A stretch of 64,000 nt of DNA, from NCBI RefSeq assembly GCF_011742925.1, contig NZ_WAEL01000004.1, positions 372,001 through 436,000 on the forward strand, in the 5' to 3' direction. Origin of the DNA: Fibrivirga algicola (GTDB taxonomy: Bacteria; Bacteroidota; Bacteroidia; Cytophagales; Spirosomataceae). How positions within the stretch are numbered: the first letter of the stretch is position 1; the number at the start of each line of letters is the position of its first letter. Shown piece after piece: positions 8,061-17,480 of the stretch. The notes beneath the pieces were generated by a model. The model had not been told where the DNA came from, searched no databases, and worked only from the letters and a program-made list of their open reading frames with translations. A program made the position numbers and the translations under genes.

Positions 8061-10328
8061 TCAGCGCATGATGGTGAGCATGCCTTTGTAGGTCTGCTTT
8101 CCGAAGACGACAGTGTAGTAGTAAACACCCGCCGGGTAGTCAGGTGCGTACCAGCGGAAGGTCCGATCAGTCGAGTCGAAAACCGATTTACCCCAGCGGT
8201 TGTAGACCGATACGCGCTCGAACCGTTCCGAGCAGTTTTCGATGGGTACGTTCAGCAAGGCAAAATAGTCGTTCTTCCCATCGTTATTCGGTGTGATCGT
8301 ATTCGGAATTTTCATCTCCTCATAATTGATCTCCGGCGTTCTCAGCTTCAACACAACACTGGTGGTATCGGTATTTTTGGGCTGGCAGCTCCGATCAGTA
8401 TTGGCAAAGTCGAGGGTGAAGGTCGCCTCATTCTTGCCCTGCAGAGTGGCGCAGGTGGCCTGCCAGGCAAAGGGCGATTGCAGTTCCGGGCTTCCCGTTT
8501 TGTTAGTAAACAACATGCCCGTCGAAGCCAGGTTGAACCCCCGCCCGAGGCCTGTCAGAAATAGCGTATCGGTCTTGTCGGGGTCATTGCCGAACACGGT
8601 GAACCGCACGCCACCCGATGTGGTATCGGAGGGTGACACCAGCACCTCAACTACCCGGCCGGGCAGCGAGGTACGTATGCTGGGTGGTTGACTGGAAACG
8701 CCCCTCGCTACCAGCCGAACAGTTGTGGTGTCGCGCCGTTCAATGGAACAACGTTTGTTAATGGCGATAAAGTCAACCACGTATTCCGTCTGAGTAGCCT
8801 GGGTGCAGTTGGGTTTCCAGGTAAATACACTCGCTACGGTTCCGGTACCCGACTTGGGCGAAAACGTCATGCCTGCACTCGCCAGGCTAAAGCCCCTCCC
8901 AACAGCCTCAATAGTCACCGCCCCATTTTGCGAATCTTTTCCGATGCCATTGAACGTCAAGGACGTACCCACGGTCACGGTTGTCTGAGCACTACGCAGA
9001 TCTGTGCTGGCGGCGGGTTTGGTGGCAGGCGTTGCATTTACCCGTACCAATACGTTGAGGGTTGTAGTAAGTCCCTGCGGACAGGCATCGTCCGTAGCCT
9101 GAATCCGCAGCGTTACTGGGTTTCCGTTATTATACAGCGAGCAGGCATCGAAACAGAACTGAGCCGATGTTGTATCACGTCCGGTTGTCGACACCAACAC
9201 ACCCGGCGTAATCGCCAGGCCTGCCAGCGAGCCGCTCCCGTTGGTGATTGAAATGCGCTGGTTGGCGTTGGGATCGGTCACAAACAGGTTCAGGCAAACA
9301 TTATCGGTATCGTTCAGCGTCAGAATAGTCCCTTCTTTGTAGAAGCTGCTGGCCCCCTGTGCTTTCATCAGCAGTACGGGGGCATCGTTGGTAGGGCAAT
9401 CGATCGCCTGAAGCTGGTAGTCGCGCCGAACCCGCCCAATAGCTATACCCCGCCGGTATTCGACAACTTCCACCGAAAACACAAATAGCCCCGCCCGGTT
9501 GGCCGTCACGCTCAGAATACCCGTTTTGGGGTCTACCCGAAGCGGTACATTACCTGGAATGGCGTTGGTGGCCGAGTAACCGGTATTCCAGCCAACTGAT
9601 GGGTAAGGGCCGGGGAAAAATCGGGGGGCAATCAGTTGCGTGCCAATACCGGGAATCGGATTATTGCGGTCACTGAACCCGTTATAAGGTGTCGCCATTG
9701 AATACACGAGGCTATCACCATCGGCATCGGTAGCCGAAAAATCGAAGACAAACGGACGGTTCAGGCAGATGTAATCCCCTTTTGGCGCTTTAAAAACAGG
9801 CGACGAGTTGTACAGGGCGGGTGTTGTAGCGGCAATGGCCGGAAATTCGAGGTAAAACGTCGACGCGGCATCGCCGGGGGCAACAATGTTGGTAATGCCC
9901 CCATTCCGGCAGCAGCGTTCCCAGGTAATGTAGTACCCACCCGGATCATTAAACGCCTGGGGGTTCAGCGTTACGTCAAGGCCGTAGCGTATAACGCGTG
10001 TGCTTTGTGAGGCCTGCGTACAGTTGGGCAGGGTCGAGGCGATCAGCGATGAGCCGGTACGTGGCAGTTCGAGACCCGACAGAAATACGTTGTCGCGCTT
10101 CCGGAAAACACCCAGCACCACCGTTGCATCTTCGGCACCCGGGTTACCCGTAAGCTGATCAAAGTACAAGTTCAGGTTAACCCGGTGCGTAAAGTTTCTG
10201 CCAGCGCCGAGGTACTGCAATTCTATTTCGCCCCCCACAATGTGGGTAGCCTTCACCATTCCCGGCAACAGCCCGAAGAGGCCAACCATCAGCAGGAAAT
10301 GAAAAAACGAACGGTAATGTTGAGTCAT
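8061..10328 (-). CDS. Secreted protein with T9SS type B (gliding-motility-associated) C-terminal domain
   Basis: Large extracellular protein (about 755 residues from the ATG at 10328; an ATG at 10349 adds seven residues before the signal peptide). A hydrophobic signal is followed by THIVGGEIELQYLG, a start common in this Bacteroidota family. The middle is a series of beta-sandwich, Ig/cadherin-like repeats, with units around FNGIGKDSQNGAV and FTVFGNDPDKTDT that resemble each other. The last 80 residues (PNTITPNNDGKNDYFAL through VYNRWGKSVFDS to GVYYYTVVF) are the type B sorting domain recognised by the type IX secretion system. It is probably surface-anchored or released, perhaps adhesive. 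The exact ligand cannot be read from sequence. Confidence 0.92.
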   Translation of the reverse strand: MTQHYRSFFHFLLMVGLFGLLPGMVKATHIVGGEIELQYLGAGRNFTHRVNLNLYFDQLTGNPGAEDATVVLGVFRKRDNVFLSGLELPRTGSSLIASTLPNCTQASQSTRVIRYGLDVTLNPQAFNDPGGYYITWERCCRNGGITNIVAPGDAASTFYLEFPAIAATTPALYNSSPVFKAPKGDYICLNRPFVFDFSATDADGDSLVYSMATPYNGFSDRNNPIPGIGTQLIAPRFFPGPYPSVGWNTGYSATNAIPGNVPLRVDPKTGILSVTANRAGLFVFSVEVVEYRRGIAIGRVRRDYQLQAIDCPTNDAPVLLMKAQGASSFYKEGTILTLNDTDNVCLNLFVTDPNANQRISITNGSGSLAGLAITPGVLVSTTGRDTTSAQFCFDACSLYNNGNPVTLRIQATDDACPQGLTTTLNVLVRVNATPATKPAASTDLRSAQTTVTVGTSLTFNGIGKDSQNGAVTIEAVGRGFSLASAGMTFSPKSGTGTVASVFTWKPNCTQATQTEYVVDFIAINKRCSIERRDTTTVRLVARGVSSQPPSIRTSLPGRVVEVLVSPSDTTSGGVRFTVFGNDPDKTDTLFLTGLGRGFNLASTGMLFTNKTGSPELQSPFAWQATCATLQGKNEATFTLDFANTDRSCQPKNTDTTSVVLKLRTPEINYEEMKIPNTITPNNDGKNDYFALLNVPIENCSERFERVSVYNRWGKSVFDSTDRTFRWYAPDYPAGVYYYTVVFGKQTYKGMLTIMR

Positions 10329-10503
10329 ACAAATTGGGGCAGGGTGCACTTGGTCCGATAACGGATGCTTAATTTAGCGGATTATCTTTAAATAAATGGT
10401 CTGTAGAAGCAGCCGCTAAACTGCCCTTTCCAGACAATCCTTTATAAATCAACTACTTGTTAGTAGTCACATCGAGCAGGTCATTCCAGCGACCTCCATT
10501 TTA

Positions 10504-11952
10504 ATGCGCCGTCATAAACACAAACAACCCCAGCTTATTGCCAACCTTTTGGTAGCCGACGTTGCCGCCGAAGGGAAATGCATAATCAAAACCGACGAAG
10601 GTGTCATCTTTGTCGAGGGTCGGCCCGGTTACCCGATGCCCGCCCCCGGCGATATGGTTGATATTAAAGTAGTCAATCAAAAAAAGCAGTATCGCGAAGC
10701 GGTCATCGAACGAATCGTGACACCATCGGCGGTACGTACCCAGCCGTTCTGCGAGCACTTCGGCGTTTGTGGCGGCTGTAAATGGCAGCACATCCAGTAT
10801 ACCGAGCAGCTCCGCTTCAAGCAGCAACAAGTCATCGATCACCTTACGCGCATTGCCAAGGTTCCGTTGCCGGAGTTTCAGCCGATTGTTGCGGCCGAAC
10901 CCACGCAGTATTACCGCAACAAGCTCGAATTTACCGTGGCTGCCGGTCGCTGGCTTACCCAGACTGAAGTAGATGCCGGCGAGCGGATGGACTTCCGAGC
11001 CGTTGGTTTCCACGTACCCGGCCGGTTCGACAAGGTATTGCCCATCAACCATTGCTACCTCCAGCCCGACCCATCGAACGACATTCGCCTCGCCGTGTCT
11101 GATTATATGTTTGCCCATAACCTGGCGGCGTATAACCTGAAAACCCACGAAGGCTACCTCCGGACGTTGATTATCCGCACTGCCGATACCACCGGTCAGG
11201 TGATGGTCACGATGCAGGTAGCGCAGGACCATCCCGATACGCTGGCCGCCCTGCTGGATCATCTCCGCGCGCGTTTTCCGCAAATCACGTCGCTGAACTA
11301 CATCATCAACAAAAAGAAGAACGACAACTACGGCGATCAGGAAGTAATTAACTACGCCGGAACGCCGTATATCGAAGAGCAGATGGTGTCGTCGGCGACC
11401 CACCCGCCACTCACATTCCGGATCAACGCCAAGTCCTTTTACCAAACCAATGCCATTCAGGCCCAGAACCTGTATAGCATTGCCCGCGACATGGCTGGCT
11501 TAACGGGCAACGAGCTGGTGTATGACCTTTATACGGGCACGGGCACCATTGCGCTATTCGTAGCCCGGCAGGCTAAGCACGTTGTTGGGGTCGAGTACGT
11601 CGAAGCCGCCGTGGCCGATGCGCACGTCAACGCCGACGTAAATGGCATTACGAACGCGTCATTCTTTGCCGGCGATATGAAGCTGTTGCTCACCGACGAG
11701 TTCTTCGCCCAGCACGGCCGACCCGACGTGGTCATCACCGATCCGCCCCGCGCGGGCATGGACGAGCCCGTTGTTCGGCAGTTGTTGAAAGCGGCCCCTC
11801 AGAAGATTGTCTACGTGAGTTGTAACACCGCTACGCAGGCCCGCGACATTGCTTGGCTCGACGAAGCCTACCGCGTTGAAGCCGTACAACCCGTTGATAT
11901 GTTCCCCCACACGCACCACGTCGAAAATGTGGTGCTACTTACGAGAAAATAG
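10504..11952 (+). CDS. rlmD: 23S rRNA (uracil-C5)-methyltransferase, RlmD/RumA type
   Basis: SAM-dependent RNA m5U methyltransferase of the TrmA/RlmC/RlmD family, acting on 23S rRNA. The N-terminal 70 residues form a TRAM RNA-binding domain. Cys83, Cys89 and Cys92 (PFCEHFGVCGGC) plus a later Cys (INHCY) are expected to hold a 4Fe-4S cluster. The SAM fold includes YDLYTGTGTIAL, then DPPRAGMDEPV and the catalytic-loop VYVSCNTAT with the nucleophilic Cys. Length 482 fits the family. Whether it targets U1939 or another uridine cannot be decided here. It starts the co-directional block that leads to rplT and is followed by a long inverted repeat. Confidence 0.93.
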   Translation: MRRHKHKQPQLIANLLVADVAAEGKCIIKTDEGVIFVEGRPGYPMPAPGDMVDIKVVNQKKQYREAVIERIVTPSAVRTQPFCEHFGVCGGCKWQHIQYTEQLRFKQQQVIDHLTRIAKVPLPEFQPIVAAEPTQYYRNKLEFTVAAGRWLTQTEVDAGERMDFRAVGFHVPGRFDKVLPINHCYLQPDPSNDIRLAVSDYMFAHNLAAYNLKTHEGYLRTLIIRTADTTGQVMVTMQVAQDHPDTLAALLDHLRARFPQITSLNYIINKKKNDNYGDQEVINYAGTPYIEEQMVSSATHPPLTFRINAKSFYQTNAIQAQNLYSIARDMAGLTGNELVYDLYTGTGTIALFVARQAKHVVGVEYVEAAVADAHVNADVNGITNASFFAGDMKLLLTDEFFAQHGRPDVVITDPPRAGMDEPVVRQLLKAAPQKIVYVSCNTATQARDIAWLDEAYRVEAVQPVDMFPHTHHVENVVLLTRK

Positions 11953-12035
11953 TTTGTGTTTTGTCGTTTGTGGTTGCGCTGCCAATCAGCGGATTGCTTG
12001 ATTAGCAGCGCAACCACAAACGACAAACCGCAAAC
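11952..12035. repeat. Long-stem inverted repeat, locus A
   Basis: Arms of 31 bases (11952-11982 and 12005-12035) match at 29 positions around a 22-base loop. The inner stem is GGTTGCGCTGC / GCAGCGCAACC. It overlaps the last base of rlmD and ends 8 bases before the next start codon. Without a T-tract it may be a 3' mRNA hairpin as much as a terminator. Confidence 0.9.
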
Positions 12036-12043
12036 CCGTTTAT

Positions 12044-12931
12044 ATGACCCTCCTCACTCCGTATCCTTGGCCTGATTACGAACTGATCGATTCGGGCGAT
12101 TTCATGAAATTAGAGCGGTTTGGCGCCTACGTACTGGCCCGACCTGAACCACAGGCAATCTGGGACTGCTCGCTTTCAGAAAGCGAATGGGAACGGCTTG
12201 CCCACGCTACATTTAAGCGCGACAAACAATCACCCGAGCGGGGCGACTGGCTCCGGCTCAAGCCCATTCAGGAACCCTGGACCGTTCGGTTCAACCAGCA
12301 GGGCCTCAACCTGACGTTGAAACTGGCCCTTACTTCGTTCAAGCACGTCGGGCTGTTTCCCGAACAGGCTGCCAACTGGACCTACATTCACGATGCGGTA
12401 AAAGCGTTGCCGGTAGAAAAACCCCGCATGCTCAATCTGTTTGCCTACACGGGAGGCGCCTCGCTGGCTGCACGCCAGGCCGGGGCCGAGGTAACACATG
12501 TCGACTCGGTGAAGCAGGTCATCTCCTGGTCGCGGGAGAGTATGGAGATGAGCAAACTCGACAACATTCGGTGGGTGGTTGAAGATGCCGTTAAGTTTGT
12601 CAGGCGGGAAGAGCGCCGGGGTAACACCTATCATGGCATCATTCTCGACCCGCCCGCCTACGGCCGTGGCCCCGATGGCGAAAAATGGCTGTTGGAAGAA
12701 CAACTGAATGACCTCTTGAAGAGCTGTGCTGCGCTGCTCGACCGGCAGGATTTCTTCTTCATCATTAACCTGTACTCGCTTGGTTTCTCAGCGCTCATTC
12801 TTGACAATCTGATGACCCAATGCTTCGGTAACGTACCTAACGGACAGTCAGGCGAGCTTTTCCTGACCGATTCCCACCAGAAACGACTTCCACTGGGCGT
12901 TTTCTCTCGTTTTTCTTCCGTAGCTTTGTAA
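12044..12931 (+). CDS. Class I SAM-dependent rRNA methyltransferase (RlmI/RlmK-like)
   Basis: A Rossmann-fold methyltransferase of the RlmI/RlmK group (295 residues), without the usual N-terminal PUA domain. Motif I is LNLFAYTGGASLAA, the acidic loop is THVDSV, and motif IV is IILDPPAYGRGPDGEKW, typical of C5-cytosine or N2-guanine rRNA methylation. No catalytic Cys pair like that of RlmI is evident, so the target base is undecided. It lies between two long inverted repeats and next to rlmD, which supports a ribosome-modification role. The start at 12044 is the first ATG after repeat A. Confidence 0.85.
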   Translation: MTLLTPYPWPDYELIDSGDFMKLERFGAYVLARPEPQAIWDCSLSESEWERLAHATFKRDKQSPERGDWLRLKPIQEPWTVRFNQQGLNLTLKLALTSFKHVGLFPEQAANWTYIHDAVKALPVEKPRMLNLFAYTGGASLAARQAGAEVTHVDSVKQVISWSRESMEMSKLDNIRWVVEDAVKFVRREERRGNTYHGIILDPPAYGRGPDGEKWLLEEQLNDLLKSCAALLDRQDFFFIINLYSLGFSALILDNLMTQCFGNVPNGQSGELFLTDSHQKRLPLGVFSRFSSVAL

Positions 12932-12932
12932 G

Positions 12933-13023
12933 ATAAGTTTGATGTGTGTGGTTTGACGTTGCGCTGCTAGTCACCGAATAGTAAATCAGCAGCGTAACGT
13001 CAAACCACACACATCAAACTTAT
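12933..13023. repeat. Long-stem inverted repeat, locus B
   Basis: Arms of 36 bases (12933-12968 and 12988-13023) match at 35 positions; the single mismatch would still pair as G-U in RNA. The loop is 19 bases. Inner stem GTTGCGCTGCT / AGCAGCGTAAC resembles loci A and C, while the outer part (ATAAGTTTGATGTGTG) is specific to this locus. Confidence 0.92.
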
Positions 13024-13057
13024 TTCACAACTAACATTATATTGCCTTGGGGACGTT

Positions 13058-14275
13058 TTGCGGTACATATTGATTTTGTTGGTGGTAGCCATACTGGCGT
13101 CGTGCAGTAGCGGCGACCGGCGGCTTTCGCGCATCCCACCTCTCCCCCAGGCTTCCGACAGCGCCCAGACAGCCAATACGCTCCGGGCGCTTACCCGCGC
13201 CATTAACCAGTCGTCATCGGCCACGGCCTACGCCAAACGTGCGGTAGTACTCCTGTCTGTAGGGCGTACGACCGAAGCACTCGACGATATCGACGAGGCC
13301 ATATCACGGAACAACAGCACCGGCTTTTTCTTTCTTGTCCGCGCTCAGGTTATGCGCGCGCTGAAGAAACCTGATCAGGCATTTGACGATGCCCAACGGG
13401 CCGAAATTCTGGGCGTGAGTTCCCCCGAACTGTTTACGCTCATTGGCGATGTGCTTCAGCAACAGGCGCAGTACCCCAAAGCTCAACTCTACGTGGCGAA
13501 GGCGTTGCAGATGGCTCCCTATGATGGAGAAGCTCATTTTTATAGTGGACTGATGGCTGCCAAACAAGGCGACACGACGCGGGCTTTGGCTCAATATCAG
13601 CAGGCATTGCAACTCAAGCCACGCTTCCTGCCCACTTACAATCAATTGACGGCTGTTTACCGGTCGTTGGGCGACTTGAATACGGCGCTGGTATATAACC
13701 AGAAAGCCATGCAGTATTTTCCAATCAATGCCGAGTTGCTCTTTCAGCGCGGTATGATTTACCAATATGCAGGCCGGGCCGATAGTGCGCTGATTGCGTA
13801 CCAGCAAACGGTAAAATTACAGCCCGACTATGTACAGGCTTATTTCCAGGCTGGTCTGATTTTTGACCGATTCCGTAACTATGGGTTGGCGCTACTAAAC
13901 TTTGAACAGGTTCAGAAACGGAAGCCTACCTTTCCACGTATTGACTTTTACGTGGGGCACGGTGCCGAAATGACCTACCAATGGGATCGGGCGTTGGCTC
14001 AGTATACCAGTGCGCTGCAAAAAGACCCAGCCGATCAGGCAGCCCAGATAGGTGTCTGGCGGGTACAACGGCGACAGGCACAAGCCACCTCATCATACAA
14101 TGACTATTTTCTGAATCAACAATCACCTGAAACCGGGTTATTGCAAGCCCCGTCGACCCGAACACCCGGTGGACGTACCCTCGATACAAGTCGGATCCGT
14201 ATCGCCCCGATACAGCCCCGAACCCGGATTCATTCGACCAACGATTCGACTTTTAAAGTAAAACAGATTGATTAA
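13058..14275 (+). CDS. TPR-repeat lipoprotein, TTG start
   Basis: Exported lipoprotein of 405 residues. The reading frame has no upstream ATG before a stop; a TTG at 13058 gives an ideal signal, a hydrophobic run ending in the lipobox LASC (Cys16), so TTG is the likely start codon. From about residue 40 to 340 it is built of tetratricopeptide repeats (for example AKRAVVLLSVGRTTEALDDI and RALAQYQQALQLKP), a protein-protein interaction scaffold. The C-terminal 70 residues are Arg/Thr-rich and disordered. It lies in the translation gene block, but its partner is unknown; a role in the outer-membrane or periplasmic assembly is possible. Confidence 0.85.
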   Translation: MRYILILLVVAILASCSSGDRRLSRIPPLPQASDSAQTANTLRALTRAINQSSSATAYAKRAVVLLSVGRTTEALDDIDEAISRNNSTGFFFLVRAQVMRALKKPDQAFDDAQRAEILGVSSPELFTLIGDVLQQQAQYPKAQLYVAKALQMAPYDGEAHFYSGLMAAKQGDTTRALAQYQQALQLKPRFLPTYNQLTAVYRSLGDLNTALVYNQKAMQYFPINAELLFQRGMIYQYAGRADSALIAYQQTVKLQPDYVQAYFQAGLIFDRFRNYGLALLNFEQVQKRKPTFPRIDFYVGHGAEMTYQWDRALAQYTSALQKDPADQAAQIGVWRVQRRQAQATSSYNDYFLNQQSPETGLLQAPSTRTPGGRTLDTSRIRIAPIQPRTRIHSTNDSTFKVKQID

Positions 14276-14278
14276 CAT

Positions 14279-14358
14279 GGTTTGAAGTTTGTTGTTTTTG
14301 CGTTGCGTTGCTGGCCACTCTATTAGCGACTTAGCAGCGCAACGCCAAACCTCAAACC
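14279..14358. repeat. Long-stem inverted repeat, locus C
   Basis: Left arm 14279-14312 and right arm 14333-14358 pair over GGTTTGAGGTTTG and GCGTTGCGCTGCT, with an extra 8 bases (TTGTTTTT) bulged in the left arm. The loop is about 20 bases. The outer arm GGTTTGAGGTTTG recurs at locus E. It separates the TPR gene from thrS. Confidence 0.85.
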
Positions 14359-14368
14359 AGATAAGAAT

Positions 14369-16327
14369 ATGACAACTCAGGATATACAATTACAGGTAGC
14401 ACTGCCCGATGGCAGTGTCCGTGAGTACCCGGCAGGTTCATCGGGGCTCGACGTAGCCCTTGGTATCAGCGAGGGACTGGCCCGCAATGTACTGGCCGCT
14501 AAAGTGAACGGAAAAGTGCAGGACGCCACCCTGCCCATTGAGACGCCAGCCGATGGCAACCCCGTGTCGGTACAACTGCTAACCTGGAATGATCTGGAAG
14601 GCAAATCGACGTTCTGGCACTCATCGGCCCACTTACTGGCCGAGGCGCTGGAAGCTCTCTACCCCGGCACTAAATTCGCTATTGGTCCACCCATCGAAAA
14701 CGGCTTTTACTATGACGTCGATTTTGAAGGCAAGCATTTCTCGCAGGATGACTTCAAAAAAGTTGAAGACAAAATGCTGGAACTGGCTCGGCAGAAAAAC
14801 ACGTACCAACGCAAGGCGGTAAGCAAAGCTGACGCCATTGCTTATTTCGAAGAGAAGGGTGATCCGTATAAGATCGACCTGTTGCAGGGCCTCGAAGATG
14901 GTAGCATCACCTTCTATACGCAGGGTAACTTTACCGACCTGTGCCGTGGACCACACATTCCGAACACGGGCTTTATCAAAGCAGCAAAAGTGATGAACGT
15001 GGCCGGTGCCTACTGGCGCGGCGACGAGAAGAACAAAATGCTGACGCGTATATACGCGATCACGTTTCCGAAACAGAAGGAACTGGAAGAATACCTGACC
15101 TTACTGGAAGAAGCCAAAAAACGCGACCACCGCAAACTCGGTAAGGAACTTGAACTGTTCGCCTTCTCAGAAAAAGTGGGTCAGGGTTTGCCGCTGTGGC
15201 TCCCTAAAGGTGCCATCATCCGCGAACGGCTCGAAAACTTCCTGCGCAAAGCCCAGGTACGTGCTGGCTATTCGCCGGTAGTAACGCCCCATATTGGCAG
15301 CAAGCAATTGTACGTAACATCGGGACACTGGGAGAAGTACGGCGAAGATTCGTTTAAGCCCATTCTGACCCCCGATGCTGGCGAGGAGTTTTTGCTGAAG
15401 CCAATGAACTGCCCACACCACTGCGAGATTTACAAGACAAAACCCCGCTCGTACCGCGACCTGCCACTGCGGCTGGCCGAGTTCGGAACGGTGTACCGCT
15501 ACGAGCAGTCAGGCGAGCTGCATGGCCTGACCCGGGTACGTGGGTTTACGCAGGACGATGCCCACATTTTCTGCCGTCCCGATCAGGTACGTGAGGAGTT
15601 CATGAAAGTAATTGATCTGGTATTGTACGTCTTTAAAGCCTTGGGCTTCAACGATTACAGTGCGCAGGTATCGCTTCGTGACCCCGATAATGGCACCAAG
15701 TACATTGGTTCAGATGATAACTGGGAGAAGGCCGAATCGGCCATCATCGATGCGGCGAACGAGAAAGGGCTGCCCACCGTTATGGAGAAGGGTGAAGCTG
15801 CTTTCTACGGTCCCAAGCTGGATTTCATGGTACGCGATGCCTTGGGCCGCAAATGGCAGTTAGGCACCATTCAGGTCGATTACAACCTCCCCGAGCGTTT
15901 CGAACTCGAATACACCGGCGCCGATAACCAAAAGCATCGGCCTGTGATGATCCACCGGGCCCCCTTCGGTTCGATGGAACGCTTCATTGCCATCCTGATT
16001 GAAAACACAGCCGGTAACTTCCCCCTCTGGTTGTCGCCCGATCAGATTGCCGTGTTGCCCATTTCAGAGAAATACGAAGACTATGCCAATGAGCTGTTTT
16101 TGACGTTGCAGGAAAATGACATCAGAGGGTTTGTGGATGTGCGTGACGAAAAAATCGGCCGTAAAATCCGCGACGCTGAAGTAGCAAAAGTGCCGTACAT
16201 GCTTATTGTCGGCGACAAAGAACAGGCAGAAGGCCGGGTATCGGTTCGTCGTAAAGGCGAAGGTGATCTGGGCAGCATGACTGTTGCCGAATTTACGGCG
16301 TTGTTCCAGCAACAAGTAAAAATATAG
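14369..16327 (+). CDS. thrS: Threonyl-tRNA synthetase
   Basis: Class II aminoacyl-tRNA synthetase charging tRNA-Thr (652 residues, the normal bacterial length). Order: N-terminal TGS domain ([12 protein letters not shown]), the editing/SAD domain with [11 protein letters not shown] and later [14 protein letters not shown], then the catalytic core with zinc-site MNCPHHC, motif 2 [25 protein letters not shown], and motif 3 [11 protein letters not shown], then the anticodon-binding domain. All key segments are intact. It sits upstream of infC as in many bacteria, but an inverted repeat lies in each flanking gap. Confidence 0.98.
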   Translation: MTTQDIQLQVALPDGSVREYPAGSSGLDVALGISEGLARNVLAAKVNGKVQDATLPIETPADGNPVSVQLLTWNDLEGKSTFWHSSAHLLAEALEALYPGTKFAIGPPIENGFYYDVDFEGKHFSQDDFKKVEDKMLELARQKNTYQRKAVSKADAIAYFEEKGDPYKIDLLQGLEDGSITFYTQGNFTDLCRGPHIPNTGFIKAAKVMNVAGAYWRGDEKNKMLTRIYAITFPKQKELEEYLTLLEEAKKRDHRKLGKELELFAFSEKVGQGLPLWLPKGAIIRERLENFLRKAQVRAGYSPVVTPHIGSKQLYVTSGHWEKYGEDSFKPILTPDAGEEFLLKPMNCPHHCEIYKTKPRSYRDLPLRLAEFGTVYRYEQSGELHGLTRVRGFTQDDAHIFCRPDQVREEFMKVIDLVLYVFKALGFNDYSAQVSLRDPDNGTKYIGSDDNWEKAESAIIDAANEKGLPTVMEKGEAAFYGPKLDFMVRDALGRKWQLGTIQVDYNLPERFELEYTGADNQKHRPVMIHRAPFGSMERFIAILIENTAGNFPLWLSPDQIAVLPISEKYEDYANELFLTLQENDIRGFVDVRDEKIGRKIRDAEVAKVPYMLIVGDKEQAEGRVSVRRKGEGDLGSMTVAEFTALFQQQVKI

Positions 16328-16394
16328 TTTCGGGTTTGCTGTTGTTGTGTTACTCATGATCTGACGAAACGACGTCAACCGGCAAACCCGAAAC
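16327..16394. repeat. Inverted repeat, locus D
   Basis: Perfect 13-base arms GTTTCGGGTTTGC / GCAAACCCGAAAC (16327-16339 and 16382-16394) with a 42-base, partly self-complementary interior. It starts at the last base of the thrS stop and lies before infC. It has the same position and outer-arm style as loci A-C and E, but its inner stem has decayed. Confidence 0.75.
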
Positions 16395-16464
16395 CTAAAA
16401 GCTGAAACTTTACCCATTTCAATTCGTTTACCAAACCAACAAGTAGTCACATTAACCAAACCAT

Positions 16465-17022
16465 ATGGCATTACCCCAACGGAGACCACCCCGTCGCGTG
16501 GTGGAAGAACCCTACCGAATTAATGAACGCATCCAAGCTCGCGAGGTGCGTGTTGTCGGCGAAAACGTCGAGCAAGGCATTTTTGGTATCCAGCAGGCTT
16601 TAGCGATCGCTAAAGCCCAGAGCTTAGATCTGGTGGAGATTTCACCAAACGCGACCCCTCCGGTTTGCCGCGTCATCGACTACTCGAAATTCAAATACGA
16701 GCAGAAGAAGAAGCAGAAAGAAATTAAGTCGAACGCCCAGAAAGTGGTGATCAAAGAAATCCGTTTCGGTCCGAACACGGATGATCACGACTTCGAATTT
16801 AAGCTGAAGCACGCCCTGACGTTCCTGAAAGAAGGTGCCAAGGTGAAAGCGTACGTACACTTCGTTGGCCGTTCGATTGTTTTTAAAGACCGGGGTCTTC
16901 AGATCCTCGAGCGCTTCTCGAAAGGCCTGGAAGAAGTAGGCAAAATTGAGCAGGAGCCCAAACTCGAAGGCAAACGTATGATTATGTTCCTTGCCCCGAA
17001 AGTGGTGCAGGTGAAGAAATAA
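16465..17022 (+). CDS. infC: Translation initiation factor IF-3
   Basis: IF-3 binds the 30S subunit and checks start-codon/initiator-tRNA pairing. The 185-residue protein shows the N-terminal domain ([19 protein letters not shown] through [17 protein letters not shown]), the basic linker, and the C-terminal domain ([17 protein letters not shown] and ending in [10 protein letters not shown]). It starts with ATG, unlike the AUU of enteric infC, so the enteric start-codon autoregulation is not expected. A hairpin with a T-tract separates it from rpmI. Confidence 0.98.
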   Translation: MALPQRRPPRRVVEEPYRINERIQAREVRVVGENVEQGIFGIQQALAIAKAQSLDLVEISPNATPPVCRVIDYSKFKYEQKKKQKEIKSNAQKVVIKEIRFGPNTDDHDFEFKLKHALTFLKEGAKVKAYVHFVGRSIVFKDRGLQILERFSKGLEEVGKIEQEPKLEGKRMIMFLAPKVVQVKK

Positions 17023-17116
17023 AAAAGTTTGAGGTTTGTTATTTGACGTTTGTAGTTGCAATGCTAAGTCAGCGAAGCAACCATAAACGTCAAACAACAA
17101 ACCTCAAACTTTTTTT
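17021..17116 (+). terminator. Long-stem inverted repeat with T-tract, locus E (infC terminator)
   Basis: Arms about 39 bases long (17021-17059 and 17077-17116) pair with about three mismatches around a 17-base loop, and the right arm ends in seven Ts. The outer arm AAGTTTGAGGTTTG matches locus C. This has the full form of an intrinsic terminator, so infC and rpmI may not be one simple transcript. Confidence 0.85.
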
Positions 17117-17117
17117 G

Positions 17118-17125
17118 TACCTTTG
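17118..17125 (+). promoter_or_regulatory. Candidate -7 element (TACCTTTG) for rpmI-rplT
   Basis: TACCTTTG fits the Bacteroidota TAnnTTTG -7 motif and follows directly after the infC terminator, 45 bases before the rpmI ATG. No clear -33 element is seen because that stretch is in the hairpin arm. Confidence 0.45.
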
Positions 17126-17170
17126 CGGCCTGTTTATTTAACGCGACCGGCGTTCCGGCCCATTTCAATT

Positions 17171-17368
17171 ATGCCAAAGCAAAAAACAAACTCGGCTGCC
17201 AAAAAGCGTTTCAAGCTGACCGGCACCGGAAAACTCAAGCGGAAGCACGCCTTCCACTCACACATTCTGACTAAGAAAACAACGAAGCAGAAGCGGAATC
17301 TGGCTCATTCGTCGACGGTACACCCGACGAACATGACCCGGATCAAAGCGCTGTTGCGTTTGAGCTAG
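17171..17368 (+). CDS. rpmI: 50S ribosomal protein L35
   Basis: 65-residue basic ribosomal protein beginning [18 protein letters not shown], the standard L35 N-terminus; a longer frame from 17123 is not needed. Rich in Lys/Arg, with [14 protein letters not shown] in the middle. It forms a gene pair with rplT 112 bases downstream, a gap wide enough for an L20-binding leader, though I cannot show one. Confidence 0.97.
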   Translation: MPKQKTNSAAKKRFKLTGTGKLKRKHAFHSHILTKKTTKQKRNLAHSSTVHPTNMTRIKALLRLS

Positions 17369-17480
17369 TCTATTTTTTTCGGTTATCTATTTCACCCGAC
17401 TCAGGGCAACTAAGTGGCAACCAGTCGAGCATCAGTAGTCCTCAATTGGAACCCCGCCCGCGTCAAAAAAAGCAAGTAAC

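Noticed and set aside
10501-11445. A 314-residue open frame opposite rlmD
   Set aside because: It is the antisense of a clear methyltransferase and has no recognisable domain; long antisense frames are common at this base composition.
12921-12928. TAGCTTTG as a -7 element before the TPR gene
   Set aside because: It lies in the last codons of the methyltransferase gene and the inverted repeat follows directly, so coding coincidence is as likely.
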